A stretch of DNA of 64,000 bases. Source: CAYPTB01 sp964413535. Its GTDB lineage: Bacteria; Planctomycetota; UBA1135; GCA-002686595. Under the pieces are notes generated by a model. The model was given only the letters and a program-made list of their open reading frames with translations, was not told the origin of the DNA and ran no database searches. Positions 55,744-64,000 of the stretch are shown piece by piece; the first letter of the stretch is position 1, and each line of letters starts with the position of its first letter. Made by a program: the position numbers and the translations under genes. The DNA is taken from contig CAYPTB010000059.1 in assembly GCA_964413535.1 (NCBI GenBank), positions 1 to 64,000 of the forward strand. The letters run 5' to 3'.

Positions 55744-56405
55744 CGAGGCTCCTTTTCGGAGGAAGGCGCCAGCGCGCGCCCCGGCCGCTCCTCGAGAACG
55801 TCGAGAGCGCTCTCCAACGCGCGTCGAGCACGCCGCGCGACCTCGCTCGCGGAGACACCTGCGCCGCGCGCAACCTCGTCCAGGGAACGACCCTCGACCA
55901 GCAGGGCCAGGCATGCGCGCCGGTCGTCCAGCGCGCAACGATTGAACGCGCCGCTCGCCCGCCGAGCCGCGCGAGCGGAGAACCCGAGGGGAGTGGCGAG
56001 CGTCTCGAACGCATCGGGGCCGCGGCCGGGGGAGTCGGCCTGTCGAAGATCGTCCGCGGCCGCTCTCTTCACGCTCTCTTCGAGCATCGCGGCCAGGCCG
56101 CCGGGCGAGCGGCGAGCCAACCGCGACACGTGCACGAGGGCGCGCAGGTGGAAGCGATCCGCATCGCACAGGAGCGCCTCGCGGGCGACGTGTGCGGCGA
56201 CGAGCTTGCGCACCTGAAGCGGGTCTCCGTCGGAGATCCGCGTGAGGATCTCGCGCGGAGTCCCGAGGAGCAGTCCCGGGCTGCGTGTGGGAGTCCGAAC
56301 GACCTCGGCGCCTGCGCTCGAGCTCGCGCTCTCCGGGCCGGCAGGACGCGGGTCCGTCCCGGATGGGGTCTTGGGGTTCGCCTCTCTTCCGGCGCCACTC
56401 CGCAT
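55740..56405 (-). CDS. Sigma-70-like/HTH regulator
   Basis: The 221-residue product ends in a helix-turn-helix like sigma region 4: LDDRRACLALLVEGRSLDEVARGAG and VSASEVARRARRALESAL. An upstream helical part with VRKLVAAHVAREALLCDADRFHLRALVHVSRLARR takes the place of region 2, but core-binding residues cannot be confirmed. GAGGAG lies seven bases before ATG 56405. It begins a three-gene operon with the helical and AAA+ proteins. It may be an anti-sigma partner, an orphan regulator or a very divergent sigma factor. Confidence 0.72.
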   Translation of the reverse strand: MRSGAGREANPKTPSGTDPRPAGPESASSSAGAEVVRTPTRSPGLLLGTPREILTRISDGDPLQVRKLVAAHVAREALLCDADRFHLRALVHVSRLARRSPGGLAAMLEESVKRAAADDLRQADSPGRGPDAFETLATPLGFSARAARRASGAFNRCALDDRRACLALLVEGRSLDEVARGAGVSASEVARRARRALESALDVLEERPGRALAPSSEKEPR

Positions 56406-56746
56406 CGTCGTGCTCCTCTCGGAAACCGCTCACCCGGCGGCCGCCACGCGCTCAGTCTAGGAACGAGACTCGAAACCAGCGCGAACCCACCGGCGGCACG
56501 CGCGAGGGCCACGCGGCGGCCACGAGGAACGGGATCGTTGAGCGCGACGCGGAGTCGCCCGTCCTGGTCGAAGGCTGCGATTCCCCGAAACGACGGACGA
56601 CGCTGCCCCAGCGTTGTTCGAGCGAACCGAGCCGCCTACCATCCCGTTCCGCGCGCCGCCCTTCGCTTCGCGTCTTCGCGCGCGACCTGCACGCGGATCC
56701 CCTTGCGCCCCTCTACTCCCCACTCGTCCCCCACGCGGAGGCCGGC
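56406..56746. other. Divergent intergenic region
   Basis: These 341 bases separate the leftward regulatory operon and rightward fabI. The fabI ribosome binding site GGAGG sits at the right edge. I see no other feature. Confidence 0.45.
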
Positions 56747-57520
56747 TTGACTGGATTCCTGGCCGAGAAGACGGGCGTGATCCTCGGCGTCGCGAACAAG
56801 CGCTCGATCGCTTGGGCGTGCGCCCGAGCGCTCGCCGAGCAGGGCATGCGACTCGCCTTCACCTTTGCCGGCGAGCGCTTGGAGAAGACGGTCCGGACGC
56901 TCGCCGAGGACATGCCGGGGTCCTTGGTCCTTCCCTGCGACGTCACCGTTCCCGAGGAGATCGATTCCGCCTTCGAGAAGGTCGGCCAGGAATTCGGTCG
57001 GCTCGATGCCGTCGTGCACGCCGTGGCCTTCGCGCCGCGCGACGAGCTCGGCGGCGACTTCTACCACACCACGAAAGCGGGCTACATGATCTCGCACGAG
57101 GTGTCGGCGTACTCGCTGACGGCGATCGCGCGCCGCGCTCTCCCGCTCATGGAGGGACGCGGCGGATCGATCGTCACGCTGACCTACATCGGGTCGGAGC
57201 GGGTCATCCCTAACTACAACGTGATGGGGATCGCCAAGGCGGCGCTGGAGGCGAGCGTGCGCTACCTCGCCTCCGACTTGGGCGGCCGCGGCATCCGGGT
57301 GAACGCGATATCGGCTGGGCCGATCCGGACGCTCTCGGCAGCGGGCATCCAGGGCTTCAACGAGATCCTCGACCACATCGCCGAACGCTCGCCGCTGAAG
57401 CGCAACATCACGGCCGAGGAAGTCGGCTCCGTGTGCGCGTTCCTGGCGGGCCCGATGTCGAGCGGGATCACGGGCACGACGATCTACGTCGACGCCGGCT
57501 ATCACATCATGGGCGTCTGA
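56747..57520 (+). CDS. fabI: Enoyl-[acyl-carrier-protein] reductase (NADH)
   Basis: The 257-residue short-chain dehydrogenase is FabI, the last reductase of fatty-acid elongation. It has the NAD-binding GVANKRSIAWACARALAEQG, DVTVPEEID, HAVAFAPRDELGG, and the catalytic Tyr147/Tyr157-x6-Lys164 of the E. coli type in TYIGSERVIPNYNVMGIAK. The end SSGITGTTIYVDAGYHIMGV is typical. The TTG start at 56747 has GGAGG five bases upstream and gives the usual length. Confidence 0.95.
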   Translation: MTGFLAEKTGVILGVANKRSIAWACARALAEQGMRLAFTFAGERLEKTVRTLAEDMPGSLVLPCDVTVPEEIDSAFEKVGQEFGRLDAVVHAVAFAPRDELGGDFYHTTKAGYMISHEVSAYSLTAIARRALPLMEGRGGSIVTLTYIGSERVIPNYNVMGIAKAALEASVRYLASDLGGRGIRVNAISAGPIRTLSAAGIQGFNEILDHIAERSPLKRNITAEEVGSVCAFLAGPMSSGITGTTIYVDAGYHIMGV

Positions 57521-57565
57521 ACGGCCGCCGGGGATCGATCCGCGCGACCGCCGCTCGCCACGGGA

Positions 57566-58405
57566 TCAATACACCAAGCCGAGGCTCACGATCCACGTGT
57601 TGTCGGTGCTGCCCGTGCCCGGCGGAGCGTTGTTGTTGTAGCGCGCGACCCATTGGAGCTGGGCGAACAGCTTGTCCGTCATGTTGATGCGCAGGCGCGA
57701 GTCCAGCGCCCCGTTGAACTCGGAGAAGTCGAGGCTCGGATACATCTCCGCCGTCTGCAGGAAAGTGGTGTTCTCGGTCACGGTGTAGTCGAGGTTCGTC
57801 GCGAGCCGCAGGGCGAAGAAGTCGTCGTCGTCCACCTGGCCGAAGTAGTTCTCGTCGACCCACGAGATACCGGCTTCACCGTCGAGCTTGAGGTCCTCCT
57901 CGACGATCAGCTTCCGGCCCAGACCGGTCGAGTAGATCATCCGCAGGTGGAGATCGGCGATGTCGTCGTTCTCGGCGCTGACCGAGCTGAACCAGTAGTT
58001 CCTTTCGTCGAAGAAGCGGTCGTACTTGCCCTGGCCGTACCAACGCCGCTGGGTCACGTCGGTTCCGCCCGTGAGATCGTCCTCTTGTTGCGCGAAGTTC
58101 CAATTGGCCTTCAGCATCACCCGGTTCATCTCCCACTCCTTCTTGCCGTCGGCGGAAGCGGACGACGAGATCGTGTCGGAGTTGCCGCTGGAGACGCTCG
58201 CGCCGATTGCCACGGCGCCGTGCCAATTCTCGTCGACGTCTTCGACGGGCGGAGGCGTGAAATCCGCGCTGCTCGCTGGGGCGGGCGTTGCCGTCGCGAG
58301 GAGAGCCTCGGCGAGCGCGGGCGCAGGTTGCGCGACAGGCGCCGAGGACACGAGCTCGCTCGGGACGTGCACGAAGAGCAGCAGCAGGCAGGTCGGGATG
58401 GGCAT
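57566..58405 (-). CDS. DUF481 outer-membrane beta-barrel protein (YdiY-like)
   Basis: The 279-residue product has a signal peptide (CLLLLFVHVPSELVSSAPVA), a Pro/Ala linker and a DUF481 beta barrel: WHGAVAIGASVSSGNSDTIS, KANWNFAQQEDD, GQGKYDRFFDERNYWFSSVSAENDD, LHLRMIYSTGLGRKL and an aromatic last strand TWIVSLGLVY. YdiY-like proteins are salt-induced outer-membrane proteins. ATG 58405 lacks a clear ribosome binding site. It is convergent with fabI. Confidence 0.85.
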   Translation of the reverse strand: MPIPTCLLLLFVHVPSELVSSAPVAQPAPALAEALLATATPAPASSADFTPPPVEDVDENWHGAVAIGASVSSGNSDTISSSASADGKKEWEMNRVMLKANWNFAQQEDDLTGGTDVTQRRWYGQGKYDRFFDERNYWFSSVSAENDDIADLHLRMIYSTGLGRKLIVEEDLKLDGEAGISWVDENYFGQVDDDDFFALRLATNLDYTVTENTTFLQTAEMYPSLDFSEFNGALDSRLRINMTDKLFAQLQWVARYNNNAPPGTGSTDNTWIVSLGLVY

Positions 58406-58769
58406 CGGGATGTCTCGACGGGGCCAGCGGGTCGCGGGTGTCGGCGCGGATTCTAGTGATCCGAAGCACGCGAAGCCGACCCCTCGCTCCCGGGGGGTCC
58501 GAGCGAGTCCGGCACTCGTCCGAGGGAACGGAGAAGCCCACGCCGGCGCACGGCACCAACTCAGGCGCCCGGAGAGGCGTAGTGGGAACCCCGCGAACCC
58601 GAGGAAGAGGGCCCGACTTGCGACTCGGAAGACACGACGCTTCAATCGTTCCCCCTCGCAGGCCTGGGACTCGCGCTCGGGCTCGCACGTCCTCGAGCCG
58701 GGCCGAGCGCCGGCCCATCCCCAACTCAACCTGGCCCACGCGTGCGGGGGCCCCTGGCAAGCACGAGAC
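58406..58769. other. Divergent intergenic region
   Basis: These 364 bases lie between the DUF481 gene and the gld-like ABC cassette, which both start from it. No small gene, hairpin or clear promoter could be supported. Confidence 0.45.
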
Positions 58770-59795
58770 ATGGACGCGCTGATCGAGATTTCGAACCTGT
58801 CCAAGCGCTTCGGCTCCTTCGTGGCCGTGGACGGGATCTCCTTCTCGGTGAACCGGGGAGAGGTCCTGGGCTTCTTGGGCCCCAACGGAGCGGGGAAGTC
58901 CACCACCATGAGGATGGTGACGGGCTTCCTGACTCCCACGTCGGGCGGCATCCGCGTCGGCGGTCACGATGTGCTGTCGGATCCCACCGGCGCCCAGATG
59001 GGCATCGGGTACCTGCCCGAAGGCGCGCCGCTCTACCCCGACATGACGCCGGCGGGTCTCCTGACCTTCGTCGCGGAGATCCGCGGTTTGTACGGCGCCG
59101 CCCAACGCGAGCGAATCGAGGACGTCGTGGAGAAGGTCCACGTCACCAACGTCCTGCGGCAACCGATCGAGACGCTCTCGAAGGGTTTCAAGCGCCGCGT
59201 CGGTCTGGCGCTCGCGATCCTGCACGACCCGGAAGTCCTCGTCCTCGACGAGCCCACCGACGGTTTGGACCCGAATCAGAAGGCCGAGGTGCGCGCGTTG
59301 ATCCGCGAGATGGCCAAGGAGAAGGCCATCGTGCTCTCGACTCACATCCTCGAGGAGGTCGAGGCCGTGTGCACGCGCGCGATCATCATCGACCGCGGAC
59401 GGATCGTCATCGACGGAACGCCTTGGGAGCTCGAGGCGCGATCTCGCCACCACAACGCCGTCCGGATCACCTTGGCTGCAGGGACTTCGTCGGCAGCGCT
59501 CTCGGAGCTCGAGGGCATCCGCGGAGTGAGCTCGGTGGAAGAGCTCGCGCGCGCGAACGGGAGCGTCACCTACATGGTGCTGCCGAGGCCGGGCGAGAGC
59601 CTGGTGGCCTCGGTGACCGAATGCGTCCGACGCAAGGGCTGGAACGTCGACGAGCTCTCGGTCGAGCGCGGTCGTCTCGACGACGTCTTCCGCATGCTCA
59701 CCAAGAGCGATCGCGAGACGAGTGACGAGGTGCGACCCCTCGAACGCTCGATGGGCTCTGCGTCCGCTCACGAGAAGGAAGAGGTGAGGGCGTGA
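58770..59795 (+). CDS. ABC transporter ATP-binding protein (GldA-like)
   Basis: The 341-residue ATPase has Walker A GPNGAGKST, a signature-like LSKGFKRRVGLA, Walker B VLVLDEPTDGLDP and the switch His in STHILEEVE. The C-terminal 90 residues form the extra domain seen in GldA/NosF-type exporters. It heads the cassette ATPase-permease-GldG-like-DUF4340, whose members overlap or abut. The substrate is unknown; in gliding Bacteroidetes GldAFG acts in motility. Confidence 0.9.
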   Translation: MDALIEISNLSKRFGSFVAVDGISFSVNRGEVLGFLGPNGAGKSTTMRMVTGFLTPTSGGIRVGGHDVLSDPTGAQMGIGYLPEGAPLYPDMTPAGLLTFVAEIRGLYGAAQRERIEDVVEKVHVTNVLRQPIETLSKGFKRRVGLALAILHDPEVLVLDEPTDGLDPNQKAEVRALIREMAKEKAIVLSTHILEEVEAVCTRAIIIDRGRIVIDGTPWELEARSRHHNAVRITLAAGTSSAALSELEGIRGVSSVEELARANGSVTYMVLPRPGESLVASVTECVRRKGWNVDELSVERGRLDDVFRMLTKSDRETSDEVRPLERSMGSASAHEKEEVRA

Positions 59796-60526
59796 AACGA
59801 ACGTTGAGCATCTTCAAGCGCGAGCTCGCGGGTTATTTCGCCACTCCCGTCGCCTACGTCTTCATCGCGGTCTTCTTGTTCCTCACCGGCCTCTTCACGT
59901 TCAACCTGGGCAGCTTCTTCGAGCGCGGTCAAGCCGACCTCCGGCCCTTCTTCGACCTCCTACCCTGGCTGTTCCTGTTCTTGGTTCCGGCCATCTCGAT
60001 GCGTCTCTGGGCGGAGGAGCGCAAGCAAGGGACGATCGAGCTCCTGTTCACGCTGCCCATCACGATGGGTCAAGCGGTGATGGGCAAGTTCTTCGCGGCC
60101 TGGGCGTTCACCGCCATCGCCCTGTGTATGACTTTCCCCCTGTGGATCACGGTCAACTACCTGGGCAACCCCGACAACGGCGTGATCCTCGCGAGCTACG
60201 TGGGCGGAATCTTGATGGCCGGCGGTTTCCTCGCGATCGGCTCGTGCATCTCCGCCGTTACGAAGAACCAGGTCATCGCGTTCGTGCTGAGCGTCGTCGT
60301 CTGCTTCCTGTTCCTCTTGACGTCGCTTCCGCCCGTGATGGTCATGTTCACTGGTTGGCTCCCGCCCGTGCTGCTCGACGCGATCGCGTTGTTCAGCTTC
60401 TACTCGCACTTCGATTCCATCACGAAGGGCGTGATCGATCTCCGCGACGCCGTCTTCTTCGCTTCGCTGATGATCTTCTTCCTGTTCACCAACGCGCTGG
60501 TTCTCGACGCCAAGAAGGCTAGCTGA
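59792..60526 (+). CDS. ABC transporter permease (GldF-like)
   Basis: The 244-residue permease has six membrane segments and RELAGYFATPVAYVFIAVFLFLTGLF, EERKQGTIELLFTLPI and GSCISAVTKNQVIAF loops of the ABC-2 family. It starts at GTG overlapping the ATPase gene (GTGA). It forms the membrane channel with the upstream ATPase. Confidence 0.9.
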   Translation: MKRTLSIFKRELAGYFATPVAYVFIAVFLFLTGLFTFNLGSFFERGQADLRPFFDLLPWLFLFLVPAISMRLWAEERKQGTIELLFTLPITMGQAVMGKFFAAWAFTAIALCMTFPLWITVNYLGNPDNGVILASYVGGILMAGGFLAIGSCISAVTKNQVIAFVLSVVVCFLFLLTSLPPVMVMFTGWLPPVLLDAIALFSFYSHFDSITKGVIDLRDAVFFASLMIFFLFTNALVLDAKKAS

Positions 60527-60540
60527 GGAGTCATTCGAAA

Positions 60541-62454
60541 GTGGAGAAGCGAAAGCTCTACGTCACGGGCTTCGGCATCGCGCTCGTTCTTTTCTTCGCC
60601 GTCAACATCCTCTCGTCGGCAGCCCTCCGTTCGGCACGGCTCGACTTGACCGAGAACGGGCTCTACTCGCTCACGGACGGGACGCGGAACATCGTCTCGT
60701 CGCTCACCGAGCCCGTCAGGTTGAAGCTGTTCTTCTCGGAGAAGCTCTCCCAGGACATGGGCGAGCTGCAGTCCATGCGCACCTACGGCACGCGCGTTCG
60801 CGAGCTCCTGGACGAGTACACCCTGATGTCCAAGGGCAAGATCGAGCTGACGGTGGTCGATCCGGAGCCCTACTCGGAGGCCGAGGACGAGGCGGTGCAG
60901 TCCGGCATCGCGGGCCTCGCGGTCGGCGCTTCGCAGGAGAAGTTCTACTTCGGCCTCCTCGGGACCAGCTCGACGGACGACGAGGCCACGCTCCCCTTCT
61001 TCGATCCTTCGAACGAGCCCCTGCTCGAGTACGACATCACCAAGCTCGTCTACGGGTTGGCGAATCCCGCGCGAGCCGTGGTGGGAATCGTCTCGTCGCT
61101 CGACATGGAGGGCGGGCCGGGCAACCCGATGATGGGGCAGCAGGGCACGCCTCCCTGGGCGATCCTCACGCAGCTCGAGGAGTCGTTCGAGGTTCTCGAG
61201 CTCGGCCAGCACGTGCGGAACGTCCCGGAGGAGGTCGACGTCCTCCTGGTCGTCCACCCGAAGGAGATCCCGGAGACCACGAAGTACGCCATCGATCAAT
61301 TCGCCCTGCGCGGTGGACGCGTGATGCTCTTCGTCGATCCACAAGCCGAAGCGGACCAACCTCCCGATCCCACCGATCGCATGGCTCGCTTCTCGTACAA
61401 GCGCGCCTCCACGTTCGATCCGATCCTCGAGGCATGGGGGCTGCGGCTCCTGCCGGGCAAGATCGCCGCCGACCGCAGTCGCGCCACGCAGGTGCGCTCG
61501 GGCGGCGCACCCACCGACTTCGTCGCTTGGCTCACCCTGCGCGGCGGGGACTTCGATCCCGATGACGCCACGGTGAGCCTGCTGGACCGGATCGTCATGC
61601 CCGCTCCCGGGATCCTGCAGGAGGTCGAGGACACGGAGCTCACGGTCGTGCCGCTGGTCCACACGTCCAGGGACGCGATGCAGGTCGACGCGAGCCAGCT
61701 CTTGTATCCCGATCCCCATGAACTCCTGCGCAACTTCGTGCCCGAAGACACCGAGTTCACGCTCGCCGCGCGCGTCACGGGACGCTCCCGGACGGCCTTC
61801 CCGGGAGGAAGGCCCATTCCGAGCTCGGAGGAGCAACCTCCGGAGGAAGAGGTCGAAGGAAGCGACGGCGAGGATCCTGCGCACCTGAAGGAGTCGGAGA
61901 GCGACCTCAACGTCATCGTCGTGGCCGACGTCGATCTCCTGGAAGAGACCTACTGGCTGCAGCGCCAGCAGTTGGGACCCATCTTCCTCGGTTTCCGGAA
62001 GACCGCCGACAACGGCGACTTCGTGATCAATTGCCTCGACAATCTCGCCGGCAGCGACGACCTGATCAGCGTGCGCGGTCGGATGAAGTTCGCGAGACCC
62101 TTTGCGCGCGTGGAAGAGATCCAGAAGGCTGCCGAGCAGAACTACCTGCGCGAGGTCCAGGACCTGCAGGACAGCATCGCGAGCACGGAGCAGCGAATCG
62201 TCGAGCTCCAGGGGTCGCGGCAGGATGCCAGCGGGCTGATCCTCAGCTCGGAGCAGCAGGCCGAGATCGAGAAGCTGCGCGATCAACAGATCGCAACGCG
62301 GCGCAAGCTGCGCTCGCTCCAACACGAGATGCGCAGCGACATCGAAAGCCTCGGAATGCGCCTCAAGCTGGTTCACATCGCGATCGTCCCCGCGGTCTTC
62401 AGCCTGGGAGCACTGGCCTTCGGGGTGTGGCGCTCGAAGCGTCGCACCGGCTGA
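60541..62454 (+). CDS. GldG-like ABC-associated protein
   Basis: The 637-residue protein has an N-terminal anchor (GFGIALVLFFAVNILSSAAL), a large extracytoplasmic part with RSARLDLTENGLYSLTDGTRNI, VRLKLFFSEKL, and a C-terminal membrane segment (LVHIAIVPAVFSLGALAFGVW) preceded by a long coiled coil (about 520-600). These match the GldG/ABC_transp_aux family. It begins at GTG, 14 bases after the permease gene. Confidence 0.9.
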   Translation: MEKRKLYVTGFGIALVLFFAVNILSSAALRSARLDLTENGLYSLTDGTRNIVSSLTEPVRLKLFFSEKLSQDMGELQSMRTYGTRVRELLDEYTLMSKGKIELTVVDPEPYSEAEDEAVQSGIAGLAVGASQEKFYFGLLGTSSTDDEATLPFFDPSNEPLLEYDITKLVYGLANPARAVVGIVSSLDMEGGPGNPMMGQQGTPPWAILTQLEESFEVLELGQHVRNVPEEVDVLLVVHPKEIPETTKYAIDQFALRGGRVMLFVDPQAEADQPPDPTDRMARFSYKRASTFDPILEAWGLRLLPGKIAADRSRATQVRSGGAPTDFVAWLTLRGGDFDPDDATVSLLDRIVMPAPGILQEVEDTELTVVPLVHTSRDAMQVDASQLLYPDPHELLRNFVPEDTEFTLAARVTGRSRTAFPGGRPIPSSEEQPPEEEVEGSDGEDPAHLKESESDLNVIVVADVDLLEETYWLQRQQLGPIFLGFRKTADNGDFVINCLDNLAGSDDLISVRGRMKFARPFARVEEIQKAAEQNYLREVQDLQDSIASTEQRIVELQGSRQDASGLILSSEQQAEIEKLRDQQIATRRKLRSLQHEMRSDIESLGMRLKLVHIAIVPAVFSLGALAFGVWRSKRRTG

Positions 62455-62486
62455 CCCGTCTCGTCCTCCCACCCCTCGTCGAAGCG

Positions 62487-63758
62487 ATGAAGCAGAAGAA
62501 CCTGATCGCCCTGGCGGTCGTCACCGCAATCGTCATCCTGGGCGCCGTCGTGGCGAGCAAGCGATCCGGTGCGTCGGCGGCTCCTGCCGCCGAAGCCGGC
62601 GGTCCCCTGCACGAAGGCCTGACGAGACGCCTCAACGACGTCGCCGTGCTCGAAGTCACCAACGGCGGTCAGACGTTGACGATCGAGAAGAAAGGCGCCG
62701 ACTGGGCCATTCAGAACGTGAACGGGTACCCCGCCAAGTTCGAGACCGTGAAGAAGGCGTTGATCGCGATCGCGGAGCTCGAGGTCGCAGAGGCCAAGAC
62801 CAGCGATCCGAAGCGCTATTCGGAGATCGGGGTCGAGGATCCGCTGGGGGAAGGCGCGACCTCCACCCTGGTCGTCCTGAAGGACGAAGGGGGAGCCTCT
62901 CTCGCTTCGCTCGTCATCGGCGACTCGAAGCCGGGCCGGAGCCCGGAGCTCTACGTGCGCAAGGCCGACGAAGCTCGCGCGTGGAAGGTCAAGGGTAGCG
63001 TCGACCTGCAGAGCGACCCCAAGACGTGGATGGATCGAGAGGTTGCGAACGTCGCCTCCGACCGCACGAAGGCCGTGACGGTCACTCACGCCGACGGAGA
63101 GCGGCTGCACGTGTTCAAGGAGAACCGTTCGGACACGAACTTCCTCGTCGAAGGCGTGCCGGCGGATCGTGAGCTCCTCTCGCCCTCGATCGCGAATTCC
63201 CTCGCGAGCGTGCTCAGTTATCTGTCCTTCGACGAAGTCCGTCCGGTCGGAGAAGTCGACTTCGAAACCGCTCCGATCTCCACCACCGAGATTCGCACCT
63301 GGGACGGTCTGGTCTTCGTGGCCACCGTCGCGGAGCACGACGGCGTGGAGTGGGTGAGGTTCCGCGCCCACTACGAGGCTCCGGCCACCCCGGATGCCGA
63401 GGCCGACGAGGAGGCCGTCGACGGCGACGCCGAGCCTATCGAGTCGACCGAGGAGGACGCGGGAGCGGAGCACGACACTGCCGCGATCCAAGCGGAGGCT
63501 CTCGAACTGGACGCCGACCTCTCGCCCTGGGCCTTCCTGTTCCCGAGCTACAAGCAGTCCAACCTGGAGAAGCGCCTCGTGGACCTGCTGCGCCCCCCCA
63601 CTCCGCCCCCCGTCCCGGACGACGGGCTCGTGGATCCATCCGGCGCGACCGAGCCGGGTGACGTGCACGAGGACTCCGATCCGGAGTCCGACGGCGACCC
63701 GCACGATCACGACGACTCGCACGATCACTCGGAGAACGGGATCGAGTCCGACGATTGA
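62487..63758 (+). CDS. DUF4340 protein with acidic His-rich tail
   Basis: The 423-residue product has an N-terminal anchor (LIALAVVTAIVILGAVVA) and a DUF4340 extracytoplasmic domain of repeated units: VAVLEVTNGGQTLTIEKKGADWAI, VKKALIAIAELEVAEAKT, YSEIGVEDPL and LSYLSFDEVRPV. The last 35 residues are Asp/His-rich (DPHDHDDSHDHSEN) and could bind metal. DUF4340 genes regularly follow GldG, and this ends the cassette. ATG 62487 precedes the anchor. Confidence 0.88.
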   Translation: MKQKNLIALAVVTAIVILGAVVASKRSGASAAPAAEAGGPLHEGLTRRLNDVAVLEVTNGGQTLTIEKKGADWAIQNVNGYPAKFETVKKALIAIAELEVAEAKTSDPKRYSEIGVEDPLGEGATSTLVVLKDEGGASLASLVIGDSKPGRSPELYVRKADEARAWKVKGSVDLQSDPKTWMDREVANVASDRTKAVTVTHADGERLHVFKENRSDTNFLVEGVPADRELLSPSIANSLASVLSYLSFDEVRPVGEVDFETAPISTTEIRTWDGLVFVATVAEHDGVEWVRFRAHYEAPATPDAEADEEAVDGDAEPIESTEEDAGAEHDTAAIQAEALELDADLSPWAFLFPSYKQSNLEKRLVDLLRPPTPPPVPDDGLVDPSGATEPGDVHEDSDPESDGDPHDHDDSHDHSENGIESDD

Positions 63759-63788
63759 GCGGGGCGGCGGCCGGGTGAGCCCGCGCCC

Positions 63789-63812
63789 GCGATCGGTTCA
63801 GTAACCGATCGC
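63789..63812. terminator. Palindromic hairpin between convergent genes
   Basis: GCGATCGGTT and AACCGATCGC form a perfect 10-base-pair stem around the loop CAGT, covering the stop codon of the leftward sulfatase. It could act as a bidirectional terminator, though no T-run is seen. Confidence 0.5.
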
Positions 63813-64000
63813 TTCGAGCTGAGCCTGATCCTTCTCGGAGAGCTCGGGGCCGGCGACGTCGGGCGGCGCCCAGTCGCGCCAATGGACGTCGGCCAGTGCC
63901 CGCATGCGGGCGACCGTGTCGCTCGACTCGGGCAAGCTCGACCGCTCGCGCGTCTCGCCCGGATCGGCCTGGAGATCGAAGAGCTGTTCGCTCTCGGGAA
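63798..64000 (-). CDS. Sulfatase, C-terminal end (partial)
   Basis: Only the last 67 residues are in the window; the gene continues past its right end. The sequence SEQLFDLQADPGETRERSS is the typical E-x-L-Y/F-D-L-x-x-D-P-x-E-x-x-N/R segment near the end of type I sulfatases, and the protein ends EAIGY, like the LxxLGY end of many members. The catalytic Cys/Ser lies outside. Sulfatases are numerous in planctomycetes and desulfate polysaccharides. Confidence 0.82.
   Translation of the reverse strand, partial: PESEQLFDLQADPGETRERSSLPESSDTVARMRALADVHWRDWAPPDVAGPELSEKDQAQLEAIGY

Overview
The window is GC-rich bacterial chromosome, densely packed and coded on both strands, with no rRNA, tRNA, CRISPR array, transposase or phage module that I could find. 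Several traits together suggest a member of the Planctomycetota. These are an ECF-type sigma factor fused to a membrane segment and a long extracytoplasmic-type tail, FG-GAP/VCBS and ASPIC/UnbV exported proteins followed by a TPR protein, a FG-GAP/plastocyanin fusion with a planctomycete-like C-terminal end, a sulfatase, a GldA/F/G plus DUF4340 cassette, a DUF481 porin-like protein and several sigma-factor operons. This assignment is inference from gene content; no phylogenetic marker was tested. Many genes start at GTG or TTG, and at least nine gene pairs share a 4-base GTGA or ATGA stop/start overlap.

Layout. 1-7.9 kb: GNAT acetyltransferase, DUF486 membrane protein, MmcQ/YjbR protein, the giant sigma-factor fusion, an unknown 223-residue protein, a CAAX-type membrane protease coupled to an unknown gene, and a 3-methyladenine DNA glycosylase. 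8.2-15.5 kb: an Asp-box (BNR) lipoprotein, a DnaE-type DNA polymerase with low-complexity insertions, and a protein built of four Myb/SANT-like repeats. 15.6-25.4 kb: PTS enzyme I, a two-TM unknown, Tex, a DJ-1/PfpI-like protein without its cysteine, a beta-propeller protein and elongation factor G. 25.6-32.4 kb: a divergent M23-like membrane protein, two tandem SPFH proteins, a pair of small beta-rich unknowns (the first with a Tat-type signal), guanine deaminase, and an acyl-CoA synthetase coupled to a MORN-type lipoprotein.

32.5-43 kb: a PAP2/IPC-synthase-like membrane enzyme whose end overlaps pdxA, a FliK-like/FlhB-C-like pair, glycerol kinase, a three-gene sigma/zinc-finger-TPR/exported-protein operon, an exported unknown, QueG and a 70-residue zinc-ribbon protein. 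43-50.7 kb: a TPR protein coupled to a FG-GAP/ASPIC protein, the FG-GAP/cupredoxin fusion, a ThiE-like protein and QueA coupled to a GT-C glycosyltransferase. 52-56.4 kb: a three-gene regulatory operon (sigma-like protein, repeat-like protein, degenerate sigma-54-type AAA+ regulator). 56.7-64 kb: FabI, the DUF481 protein, the gld-like ABC cassette and the C-terminal end of a sulfatase that leaves the window.

Working together: three separate sigma-type control units (1.5-4.6, 37.5-40.1 and 52-56.4 kb), each with unusual partner domains, dominate the regulatory content. A set of exported beta-propeller or repeat proteins makes up the cell-surface content. The remaining genes are scattered housekeeping enzymes: queA and queG (tRNA queuosine), pdxA (vitamin B6), thiE (thiamine), fabI (fatty acids), fusA and tex (translation and transcription), mpg and dnaE (DNA repair).
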